Of a DNA stretch of 64,000 nucleotides, positions 49,264-60,018 are shown one piece after another. The translations under genes were made by a program, and so were the position numbers. A model generated the notes under the pieces. The model saw only the letters and a list, made by a program, of their open reading frames with translations. It did not search any database and was not told the origin of the DNA. Where the stretch lies: contig JAXBDG010000007.1 in assembly GCA_036320915.1 (NCBI GenBank), positions 2,170,001 through 2,234,000 on the forward strand. Reading direction: 5' to 3'. Source of the DNA: Linnemannia elongata. Taxonomy: Eukaryota; Mortierellomycota; Mortierellomycetes; Mortierellales; Mortierellaceae. Every line of letters begins with the position of its first letter. Within the stretch, counting starts at the first letter, position 1.

Positions 49264-51400
49264 ACGTGTTAACCGTTTCTGAGTATTCTAACGCTCGGAA
49301 CGCAGACTGTCAAATAAGAGTTCACAGAGAGACATGTAGGGAAGGACGAAGTAAATGCAGGCGCAAGTCGCAAGAATACAAAATAGCGGTACGGGGTTGT
49401 GTTCTGGGCGAAAACGCTATTTTACACTGTTCATGAATACGAAAAGGTGTATGGCATGATATGCATGAGGTGAGATGGCGATAGAAGGAAGAAAGTATGC
49501 ATGGCGCATAAATCTAGGACGAGGCTGTAAGAGCGCGTATGATGTGAGATGGCGATGGTAGGAAGAGAATATTCACAGAGCACGAAAAAAGAAAGGGGTA
49601 TGTGAACGTGCAAGAGCGCGGCTAGCGAACCGAAATAGGGTATGCACAGTGCATGAATAGAGAATAGGGGCGCAGATAACGACAAAAGAAGATATGCACA
49701 GCACATCAAAAAAAAAGGGGGGAGCATGGAAACGTGCAAGGGTGGCGGGACAAAGAATAGGGGCATGAGAAAGTTCAGGGAGTGGGTAGCGATATGAAAA
49801 TGAGAAAGGGATGAAAATTCAAAGTGGGGTGACTGAGTGGCTTACGGCAGCCAAGCGTTGGATTGTTCGCCCACCAACAGGGAACAGGACCTGGGGTTTC
49901 GACCGTTTTCAGACAGGATGGTTTTATCCTACTGGTGTTGTTGCAATAGTAATTTAGCTTGATACAAGAGGAACCGTTCATTGGGATAACTGGTATTTGG
50001 GCCTACCTGAGCAGGCAAGGGTTCAAGGCTATCTCCCGTTTGGGTTATGACTGAACGCCGCCAAGTCAGAAACCGTGCTGGAACATGACGATTGCCGCCA
50101 TTTCCGATTTATAGTTGAATACGAGTAAATCATAGGATCCTAGATCATATTACAATGTGTCTTGTAGAGCGGAAAGGCTTTGTGAGGTTCCTGCTGATGT
50201 TGATTTCAAATATTGGAAGAGATAAATCGATTAGACGACTTTGATTGAACGGGGTGTTGTAAGCCGTAGAGTAGCCTTGTTGTTACGACTTGCTAAGGTT
50301 AGATCCATTGTACTTCTTACACTGCGTTACTGATACGATACCGCTTTACCTCTTACCGATGGCGAGTGCGAGAGCGAACGCGTTATCGACAGTGTTGCCT
50401 ATAGTGTTGCGGGTGCAAAAAAAATATTAAAGTGTCATTTATGGCCCAAGATGCATATTGTGCTATGTGCGAAAGCCAGATCAATCAAAGTCAACATATT
50501 CAAAGGATTACTATCCACCCTCTCGCTTTCTTACATAATCGTAGAGACCATCAAAGGCCAGCCACCCAAGGCCAGCCAGATCCCACGAAATGACTTCTCT
50601 TCATCGTCTCAATGCCGAGTTGTCTACTGATAGGGTACTCTCAGTACTTTGCAATGGTAATGAACTGCTCCTTCGATGCAGACTATATTAGCACACAAGA
50701 ACCACATTCTCGTTTTCTTGGAATAGGGGCGAGTGCAGAAATCGAAGGCTGAAAGCGAAGGCTGAGGTCCAGGTACGGTCCTCTGATCCTTTCTTCATGC
50801 TAGGTGCATAATTTTTCTCTTGCCACTACCCCTTCCTTGATATGCTCCCATACACCTTTTCGCTCTTCTTGTGCTGTGTCATATATTCTTCTTCGCTACC
50901 CACAACCTAGCACGTTCCCCTGCACTATTTCCCTGCTCATACGTAAGAGGGTGTGGGAACGAAAAAAAAAATATGTATATGTACGCACAGCTCATGGATA
51001 GAAAAAAGGGGCATGGGAACATGCTAGGGAGCGATTAGAGGAGGAGGAAAAGCCTACATGCACAGTGCGTCTTCAGAGACGAGGGTTATGGAATATGTGA
51101 TGGTATAAGTTCATAACGAGAGGAAGAGTCTACATAGCGCACGATCAAAGAGGGGCAGAGGAACGTGCGATGTTGTGGCTACTCAGCGGAGGGGAAAAGT
51201 ATGTACTGTTCAGAGTATGATCAAAGAAAAGAAGCATGGGAATACAAGAGCGTAAGCACCTCACACAGGATTGCGCGTACGGATGCTGTTTCTATGTGCA
51301 TATTCTTGTCAATTCAATGATGAGTTATGCGCATAAACTTACAACGTCTATGAGGCGCAATAGGGTTCTTTTCCTGTAAGTCAAGACACTCCATCCATCA

Positions 51401-51410
51401 ATATAAAAGG
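51401..51410 (+). promoter_or_regulatory. TATA box, right knottin-precursor gene
   Basis: ATATAAAAGG followed by a T-rich tract, about 450 bp upstream of the start codon. The distance is explained by 5'-UTR introns. Confidence 0.55.
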
Positions 51411-51666
51411 GTGCTCTCTCAGGCCCTTCTTTTTTTTTTTAACTCTCCTTGTCTTGTTCCTCAGCAACTTCACTCAGTCTTCAAGGTACATAAGCAACCC
51501 TCTCCTATCTCCTCTCTCCCTTAACTATGAGAACGACATTGCTTTGTCTGTATTACATGTCAATCTGACCTGTTCTCTCTTGTCAACTTAACACTTGCAA
51601 ATTTTCCTTTCTCACACTTATTCGTTCATTGTTAGACATTTTCTATCAATACGCTCCACCAACAAA

Positions 51667-51795
51667 GTAAGTAACCTGCAATCAGTTCCCTAGTTTGTTA
51701 TCTCGTGATCGGCTGGTGTGGGTCTACACTATTCTACACCCTCCTTCCATTCAGTGTTGAACACCCAATCACCATTCCTCCGCAAACTAACACAG
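51667..51795 (+). other. Probable 5'-UTR intron, right copy
   Basis: A perfect GTAAGT donor, CTAAC branch at 51,787-51,791 and CACAG acceptor. It lies between the TATA box and the ATG. A second possible upstream intron begins with GTACAT at 51,486. Confidence 0.55.
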
Positions 51796-51852
51796 GCCAC
51801 CTTTAAGCATCCCCCATCATAGAACTCTCAAAGAAAGCCTTTTCGATTAGCC

Positions 51853-52557
51853 ATGCTCTTCACCAAGACAGTCCTTGCTTTACTTGGCACAGTTGTGCTC
51901 GTGGCGGCCGCCCCCAGGCCAATGACGCCATTCAGCGCCGAGATGTGCCACGGCTTCCGCGAGCCCTGTGACAGACAGGATCAATGCTGCCCCGGTCTCC
52001 AATGCGATCTCAATAGGTACGAGTGCCTACCTGGGTATGCCACTAAGCGTATCCCTGAGGCCCTGAACCATGAGATGTGCCACGGATTCCGCGAGCCCTG
52101 TGACAGACAGGATCAGTGCTGCCCCGGTTTCCAATGCAATCTCGACAGATACGAGTGCGATTTTCCCCGTGCCACCCAGCGTATCCCTGAGGCCCTGAAG
52201 CATGAGATGTGCCACGGATTCCGCGAGCCCTGTGACAGACAGGATCAGTGCTGCCCCTGGCTTCAATGCAACCTCAATACATACCAGTGCGAACCTCGCG
52301 ATGCCACCAAGCGTATCCCTGAGGCCCTGAAGCATGAGATGTGCCACGGATTCCGCGAGCCCTGTGACAGACAGGATCAATGTTGCCCCGGTCTCCAATG
52401 CGATCTCAATAGGTACGAGTGCCTACCTGGCTATGCCGCCAAGCGTATCCCTGAGGCCCTGAAGCATGAGATGTGCCACGAATTCCGCGAGCCCTGTGAC
52501 AGACACGATCAGTGCTGCTCCGGTCATTGCAATCTCGGTGCGTACGAGTGCTATTAG
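51853..52557 (+). CDS. Secreted precursor of five knottin-like modules, right copy
   Basis: Same 234-aa product as the left-arm gene, transcribed in the opposite direction. The first four modules keep all six cysteines in C-x6-C-x5-CC-x4-C-x6-C. Modules 1 and 4 are nearly the same sequence (CPGLQCDLNRYECLPGY), pointing to recent internal duplication. Module 5 is the most divergent (HEFREPCDRHDQCCSGHC) and ends one residue after its last Cys, with no C-terminal linker. The linker after module 2 has Gln-Arg in place of Lys-Arg and may be cut poorly, which would leave modules 2 and 3 joined. The 132-bp period is preserved at DNA level. The start is fixed by the signal peptide. Kex2-processed repeat precursors are a known fungal class; a knottin version is the unusual part. 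Confidence 0.87.
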   Translation: MLFTKTVLALLGTVVLVAAAPRPMTPFSAEMCHGFREPCDRQDQCCPGLQCDLNRYECLPGYATKRIPEALNHEMCHGFREPCDRQDQCCPGFQCNLDRYECDFPRATQRIPEALKHEMCHGFREPCDRQDQCCPWLQCNLNTYQCEPRDATKRIPEALKHEMCHGFREPCDRQDQCCPGLQCDLNRYECLPGYAAKRIPEALKHEMCHEFREPCDRHDQCCSGHCNLGAYECY

Positions 52558-52573
52558 TGACAGATTAGTGGGT

Positions 52574-52627
52574 CAATGCTGCTCCTGGCTTAGATGCGAT
52601 CTCCCGTCTTTTGAGTGCACGAATTAG
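52574..52627 (+). pseudogene. Decayed sixth cysteine module behind the right knottin precursor gene
   Basis: Starting 17 bp after the stop codon and in the +1 frame, the sequence encodes QCCSWLRCDLPSFEC and then a stop. The CC-x4-C-x6-C spacing equals the second half of the intact modules. It is a remnant of a former longer array. Confidence 0.65.
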
Positions 52628-52650
52628 CAAGGAGACAGTGAGAGTGCGTG

Positions 52651-52673
52651 AGAGAGAGAGAGAGAGAGAGAGA
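52651..52673. repeat. (AG)n microsatellite near the palindrome edge
   Basis: A GA dinucleotide run just downstream of the right gene copy; the mirror CT run is at 45,779-45,801. Confidence 0.9.
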
Positions 52674-53057
52674 GATTTGCTTAGTTTTAAATTCGGTTCC
52701 TGACTTCATGGCTCAATGTGATGGTCTTCGAATAAAAGAGAATGTACTTGATAAAAAAAAAGTTCTTGATCCACTCCATGAAGATTCTCAGCAGAAACTC
52801 GATTGCACGCCTGCTCATTGCGTGCACTGCTACTTTCCTTTTCACCTCTGCGACTCTCTCGTTCATTTTCAACTGGGATAGTGCAGTCAACTTTGTACAA
52901 TTAAAACAGGGTCACAATATTGAGGCAGAGCAGAAAGAATGGAAACGGGTAAAATGGCTCAGAAGGGGAGCAGAAGGGGTAGAGACGAAGAAGAGGAAGG
53001 GAGAGAACCCTGAAGAGGAACCGAAGGATAATTGAAGGCAAGGCGAAGAGAGAATAG

Positions 53058-53492
53058 AATGAGGGAAAGAAAGAAGAGTGGATAAGCCCAATTTCCACAA
53101 CCCCCCCCCCCCCCCCCTCCCTCTGATTCATTGGCGGCTAGAGAATATCGGATCTGAGGAAAGACAAAGTTGCACCATTTACAATACGCGGAATATTAGT
53201 TTGTGGCCACTGACACAAGATGTACCAGGTACGCGGATTGCAACAGTAATACAGAACCCCTTCCCACGCTATCCAAGGTCTGTGTTGAGCGAATGGATGG
53301 ATACCTTTAATGCTTCCCCGTTTTGTTATTTTCAACTCCCTCCGCGACTGAAGCCGCGGGTCTCAACTAGCTCATTAACAACACCCATGAGATCTGAAAT
53401 AGAAAAAGTGCTGGAACGATAAAATTGGCATTCCTCTAACTATAGTTGAACGCTCCTGTCATTTTTCTCTAACGCGTTTCTTAGTCTTTTCT
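53058..53492. repeat. Diverged outer flank of the giant inverted repeat, right
   Basis: Partner of 44,935-45,394 in inverted orientation. It includes a run of about 17 C at 53,101-53,117 that is absent from the left flank. Homology stops near 53,492, after AACGCGTTTCTTAGTCTTTT. Confidence 0.85.
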
Positions 53493-54431
53493 TTCATGAG
53501 TGGCGGCTCTAAGAGTACTGTTGTATTGCGTGTATCATTTGGAAAGCACATCACTTATACCGTCCTATTTCGACCTCTTCCTCATCTTTTTCGCTCAATT
53601 TTTTTCGTTTTCCCTTCTCTCCTTAACTAGCTATGTTCAGGGTGTTCATCCACACCCATTCGTGCGGGTAGGGAGCAGCAGAAGCCATGATGAGTCGTCT
53701 CGGTGACGTAATTATGGCGTCAATTGCCCTCCATGAGAGTGAGAAAGCGATTTAAGGTCGGACGAGGTTTTGTAGGGCTCAAGGGCTTTCTTGTAGTTTT
53801 TACTTTCAGCTGCGGAAGCATTGGTGTCGAGGTGGTCTATTCAATGAAAAACAGGGCCTCGCTTTTTTTTTTTCTCCAAGTGATTTTAATTTTCATGGCG
53901 AACCATAGTCATATAGCCTCGATCCCCATTTTCCGCGATATGTTTTTCTCAGTCCGTGCCGCACCGTTGCTTCGCCATAGGCCTCTCCTTGCCCCTCACT
54001 CGCCATCCACTGACATATAACATGGCGCACATATGTGAGAAGAATGCAATTTAGCTAAATAAACTCGAAAGGATCAGCTGTGTCGACTCTTGCTCCCTTC
54101 TTCCGCTCGGTCTTTATTAGTATGAAACAAGGGCATTTGTTGTGTGTATCTTCCTTGATTTGAGCAGTGATGCGTCTAGAACGTCTTTCTGATGCATGAT
54201 CTGTGAGAGATGGACAAAAAAAAAAAAAAAAAAAAAAAGAGCCCGAGCAGGCAATTAAAATAAAGGAGTAACTTCCCAGCCCATATTTCTCTCTTTTTCC
54301 TTTCCTTCAAGTCATCCTTTCCTCCTCTCTTCCCCTCTTACTTCTCCCATCCTCCCTCTATCCACAACACCCCATCTCCACTTCCCCTTCCTCTTCCTTT
54401 CCCCTCCAATCTCATCCCCTACCTGCTGCTA
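53493..54431. other. Intergenic, promoter of the 1,290-aa gene
   Basis: About 940 bp with an A23 run at 54,216-54,238 and a CT-rich stretch just before the start codon. No gene seen. Confidence 0.5.
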
Positions 54432-57400
54432 ATGGTCACAGCAACGAGTCACCTAACATCATCACCCAGTCACCAATCCTTTCGACTCAAAGCCTCAATC
54501 TCTACCAACTCCTCGTCCTCCACCTCGGCTGATGAGTTCAGGATCGTCATCCGCAAAGATACAGCCTCAGAACAGAACTTTGTCCTCTGGAACGACATCC
54601 TAAACGTCTTCAGGAGCGCAGGGCATGTCCAGAATGGCAGCGATGTTGTGCCCTACATGACTGACAGTCAGTTCGAGTAGTAAGTTATCGGGTCCAGTTC
54701 GTATTTTGAAATCGCATTGTTGGGAAGGTCACCCAACCTCTTTTTTGTGTGACGGAAGAATAACACTTTATTTTTTTTCTGACTCTTGATCTTAGTTTGC
54801 GGCCGTTGAGGATTGAGGCGTATCCAGGAATCGTACTCGATGTGGTGCCTGTATCTGCACCGGAGTCTGCAACACCCGTGTCTTCTCGAGAGACTTTGAT
54901 ACATGGGCAAGGACAGGGAAACACTGCTTTAGAAGAACAGTACGTCCTATCTAACGAAACTTGCAGGATGTTGACCGCCACATACCACTACCACAATCTT
55001 AATCTTAATTTTTTTTTTGTACCGCCTACACAGATTTCAGTCGGTTAGCATAGGAGCACAGAGAGAATTTGCGGCGGGTATCATGGAACAGGAGCTGGAC
55101 ACTACTATGCCTCCTCCGTACGAGATAACGGCATCCGCACCATCAGCGTCGCAACGCACAAGTACATCCTCGACACCAACACCAACCAGCGTGAGAACAT
55201 CAGTCCAGCACCGCATCTCTACCACAGCTCCACTTGCACCTTCATCACCATCACCAACTGCATCAGCAGGAGCAGCAGCAACAGCAACGTGGTTGATACC
55301 GGACGAAGAATCGGTATCTCCAACACCCCGAGGTGGAGGAACCTCAAGAGCATCCCAGCAGTTCATTGCGCGTGTACAATCCATCCTCCTCGACTCTACA
55401 CACCAGCTGGAAGTCTATGAACACACCATACTGTCAGAACCAAGCGCCCGCAACGACTTTCTGGTACGGGGCGTCGCAACTATCCAACAAGGCCTGGACT
55501 CTATCCACCAAGAACTCCACGATGTTGTCCCAACCCTCCGCGCAGAGATCGACAAGAACACAACTTTACAGCACCAGATCCTGGAGATGCAGACAGCTGC
55601 AGAGGAGATGGCACGGAGGATGTTGGAGATGCAGCAGCATGCGATTGGGCTTCAGGAGCAGACTCTGGATCGACTTGCAACGATGCAGGGGAGGATTAAT
55701 GCGATTCTGACGCAGACATATGAGTTGCATGAGTACCCAATTCCGAGACTGTTTATTATTCTACCAAAGGAGGACGGGACACGGACAGAGTCGCTCAGGA
55801 ACGTCTTTGCCAAACAGTTCAAACTATATTTCTTGTGCGAGTGTAACAACAACAGCCATCACCATCACCACAGCCGACACACAGGAGCAACAACGGCAAC
55901 TACAATGTCGAGCACCAGTCAGGGGATAATGCCGAGGCAGGAGATTCATCTTGCACGACATGAGGGGTATGATTTGGACCGACCGACCGAGTTCTTTGAA
56001 AAGTATGGATCCTATGTCTTGACACTCTTGCAGATGCTCAAGTATGGGGCTGTTGTTGCAGGGGTCGTGATCCCGCCCTTGACGCAGCTCAGGATTGTAG
56101 ATGGACTGGATACTGCCAAGCAGAGCGCCGATGCCCTCTATAGCAGCATGGAGCCCAAGGTCGACAGTGCTATCGAGTACCTGCAAAGCCTCTCCAGCAA
56201 TCAGGTTTCAGCAGCAGCAGCAACAACAACAACGACAGCAACAACGACGGCAGGAAGCACCTCGATGTATGGAGACAGTTTGGAGGCGTTGGAGGGGGCA
56301 GATCTGCGCCAACTGAGCTCATTCCTCAAAATCAAGGACGAAGGGCGAGTGCTCGGAAACCTGTACAGGACGGTGACAGGAGAGGGCCATGTCAAGTGGG
56401 TCTGCCTGGATCATTACCGCGAGACTTATGGTCTTTCTGCCCAGCGCGAGTTGCGGGAGGTGGTGGAGATGAGTCGTGGACGGTACGATGAGCCGACCGG
56501 AACCGTCTCGATCGAGTTGACCTCTCCCGTACAGGCGAGACAGTTTTATTCAATCTTGGCTACGTCGCGATATGTCCAAGAGCTTCGACTGACCATGAGC
56601 TGGGATACTACTCTGGAGGATTACAGGAACTTGAAAGAGGCGCTTCAGCAATCCAATGTTATCCGACTAGAGCTGGCTGGCAATATGACCTCGGGACCCA
56701 AGACCGATATCTTGAACCGTAGCAGGAGACATGACCCGTTCTTGCAGTTGATGGCGGGAGGGAAGCTGAAGATGTTGTCCGTCAAGGGGCTGAAAGACTT
56801 TTTTGAGCGGACCAGCAAAGTGCCTAGTATCAGTCATATCCGGACGTTTGAGCTGCAGTCGAGTGTGGTGACGAGCAAGGATGGACCGCAGCTTGAGAAG
56901 CTTGTTCAGGCGTCGCCGATGTTGTACGATTTGACGCTGTTGGTTCAAGATATCGATGCGACTTTTACGCTGTTGTCGCCTCTTGTCAGGAAACTCAAGC
57001 GGTTCAGGACTCTCACCCTGCACCAGGTGCCAAGGACGACTGTCACTTTCCAGTATAACCCTGCTGCTACTGACGAGGCGCCTATAATATCGCTTACAGG
57101 AGACGGGATAGAGTCGACGAAACTGGCACTGATGCACCGGGTCAGGACGCTGAATATCCAAAAGTACCAGGAGACCCACCAAATTCAGGAACTTGTCAGT
57201 CGAGTTGTCAAGAAGCATCAATCATCTCTGGAGGTTGTTGAGATCAAATGCCTTGCCGATCACTTCCCTTCGGTCACAGAGTGGTTCCGCCGCGAGATCC
57301 AAGGTCATAAGAACCTTAAGCGGTTTACATTCCACGACGGGTTCAACAGCGTCATAATCCTCGATTTCCAAAACCCCGTCCAAACATCTGCCAAACTGGA

Positions 57401-58514
57401 GTTAGAAGAAATCTCGACCTGCGAATCTGACAACCCAACCCAGAACCTGACAACCCTCTTTGAGAAGCACGGATCCGAAATCAAAGTCCTCGATCTCGAC
57501 CACAACTTTACACACCTCCAAGCATCCATGTTCCTACAATCCATCCGGCAAGCCCAGGGTGCAAAGTTGCGAACTCTGACATGGGATATCACCAAGACCT
57601 GGGACGGGCGGATCTTTCGGGATATGTTGCCCGCGCTGCAGATGTGTGATCCCACAGTTCTAGAATGGGTCACAATCAAGGTCAACCAGGGCTACAGAGG
57701 TGCCGTCATCCAGCAGCCTGGGATTGTAACGGTCCTGGATGATCAGAGCGGGCGCGAGAGCTTGGGCATGATATTGAAGAAGAAGGCCAACCGGATTGAG
57801 TTGAGGGCGAAGGGGTTGAATGTGATAATTTCGAAGCTGCAGACTGCTTCTGGTGGTAATGGGCCCTTTGAGCAGTTGGAGGAGTTGTATATCCGGGGAT
57901 TTGAGGAGAGCTTTGGAGGGCGGAGCGTCAAGTGGGTCCAGTCATTGATGCAGCGTGATATCAGCATTCGGCAGTTGCCTTTGTCCTTTACTTCCCAGGA
58001 GCCAACTGCAAGGACGCGTCCATTGTCAGCGAGTTCAGACACCAAGAGTAATCATACGACTCCCATCCCAGCCTCGATAGTGACCAAACCGGCATTCAAA
58101 CGACTGACCAGTGTGACACTCTTCCACGTCCGCCTGGTCCCTCTCAGTTGGGCACTCCTCATCACATCCATCGACTTCCTCACCATCCGCTACCTCGACT
58201 TCACACTGACCAACTTCTCCGACCTTGAGTTGCACCTCCTAACCCAACAATGCCTCTCCAAAGTCAAATCTTCTCGTGCCATTCAACTTGCCGAAGACGC
58301 AGCAGATTTGTCATTGCTTGGATTGAAAGAACGGCTGGCAATCGAGGATCTAAAAGAGCAGGAAAAGTTTGGAGTGATGGTTTGGTTAGATCGGACAGAG
58401 GTTAGTCGTGCGGCTGTGGCGAGGATGCAGGCGGAAATTGAGGAGGCAAAATGTTTATGGTTCCAGTTTGGAGGACTTGAGGCTTTGGCTGAGACTGTAA
58501 CAACGAAGGGGTAA
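54432..58514 (+). CDS. Large coiled-coil / LRR-like protein, function unknown
   Basis: Three exons (54432-54679, 54796-54939, 55034-58514) give 1,290 aa. The N-terminal domain (residues about 30-110) reads DEFRIVIRKDTASEQNFVLW and PLRIEAYPGIVLDVV. A low-complexity Ser/Thr/Pro linker follows, then a long helical coiled coil (about 275-360; EEMARRMLEMQQHAIGLQEQ). Next comes RLFIILPKEDG with FKLYFLCECN, then HLARHEGYDLDRPTEFFEKY and a hydrophobic LKYGAVVAGVVIPPL. The last 700 residues alternate short hydrophobic strands and helices in LRR/F-box style (LRTLTWDITKTWDGRIF). I recall this N-terminal plus LFI(I/V)LPK...FLCECG combination from uncharacterised Mortierellaceae and Glomeromycotina proteins (memory, not checked). 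The layout recalls NLR-type receptors, but I see no P-loop. Function not assigned. Confidence 0.75.
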
Positions 58515-58828
58515 GCGGTGAAGGGCGATGAAGGCGCCGGATGTAGAATGAGGCCAAGTGGAAATGTGCTATGTAGAACTCTGGTTGTCGGCGAGTTCAG
58601 AAATAATAAAAAAATGCTGAGGTTTCCACACCAAAGTATCGACTTGAACTTTTGCGTAAAGTTGTAGCAGCTTCCCTCATTTCGTTCGCAATAGACAAGG
58701 CGAAGCGAGATTCCGTATCTCGTTTGGTGTTGCGTTTGACGATCAATGTTTCTTGTTGATTGGTATATTTTAACTAACCATTCGAATCTTTTTCTGTCTG
58801 AAGGACTCGTTGTTATCGCTCGCCAGTG

Positions 58829-58864
<36 letters not shown>

Positions 58865-60018
58865 CGCAAGGAGGGGGGGGGACAATACTGCTGCGTGCAG
58901 GGAATCCGTTTTTTTAGATGTAAGAGACGGGCAAAATTGGGGCTGGTGGGGGGAGATAAAAGGATGCTGAAAGAGCAAGGTTAACAAGCAATTGAAGACA
59001 GGAGGGCATAGTCTTCTTGGACCAGTGAAAAATACCTTGACTTCCATCTCCGTAAAAGGATAGCATTGAATGGTGTAAGTGTAACCTGCCCTTTGGTACA
59101 TGTCTCTTTTTTGAAGGAGGAAAGAAAGAGAGGCATGTGTGGTTCTGTGGTGTTGCTCAGATTAACACACACACATACACACACAAAAACAACAATGCTC
59201 CTTTGGGTGCGTGCAAGGTTGGACTGCGGTAGTGTAAGGAGGGTAGGCTTTCTCAAAAAATATTCGAACTCCTTTATTTGCATGTAACGGATTCGCATGA
59301 CTTAAAGGGTTAAGAAAGTCTAAAGGAGGGGGGTAAAGAAATACGCCGTCAGCAAAGAGCGGCGCGTTGTCTACCAATCTACGGCCGACTCTAAGAACAT
59401 GTTCGACTTTGTCCCTTGGTAAGAAGGACGGAGATGGGTTAGGTAGACCAGTAGATTCAACAAACAATCAAGAAGCGCTGCCTCTAGTTCCTCTCTCCTT
59501 GATCCCCTCTTTCCCCTTTTTTCTTCTCGTTTTTTTTTCTGTCGCTTCCTGTCTCTGACGTTTACTGCTTGAATCTTTCTCTGACCCTTTCTTGCATCTC
59601 TCATTAACAAATTGAAATGAGAGCATCCTTGTTGTTTTTCTACCCCTTGAAGCTTCTTCACCCTTTCTTCTATTCCTGCCTCCTCAGTTTTCTCCATAGC
59701 GGTCTTACGTTGAATAAAATCAAGTCTCAGAAGCCATTGCTTGTCATTTTTTTTTCTGTACAAATATCCATCTTTCAACTTACTTACTCTCACTCATCTC
59801 TTATCGCTCCACCCCACAACCCTCGCACATACCGTTCTCCATCTCTGTTATTCCCACAACCTTCCCTTGTCCTCGCACCGGTACGTTGTCACTCTCGACA
59901 TTTATAATTATTCACCCAGCTTGGCAAAAACGGATTGACCTGAAAGGCATTGATGTTAACACAGCCGTATCCCTAAAAACAACTAAATAACAATGACCAT
60001 TTAGAACGCCAAGCAATA
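58515..60018. other. Intergenic with T34 tract
   Basis: About 1.5 kb with a T34 homopolymer at 58,831-58,864, a (CA)n run near 59,163-59,185 and a CT-rich segment at 59,480-59,720. No supported gene. Confidence 0.5.

Larger units (their letters stand above)
49264..53057. repeat. Right arm of giant palindrome
   Basis: Reverse complement of 45,395-49,188. The first differences from the left arm appear at 53,058 (A versus G) and 53,068 (A versus G); homology is disrupted after 53,086. It carries the rightward copy of the knottin-precursor gene. The inner half (49,264-51,400) is non-coding and contains the mirror minisatellite-like blocks and the tRNA-like segment at about 49,826-49,905. Confidence 0.95.

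Noticed and set aside
58283..59101. 272-residue reverse open frame past the end of the 1,290-aa gene
   Set aside because: It includes a poly-Lys from the T34 tract and antisense of the conserved C-terminus; no coding signal.
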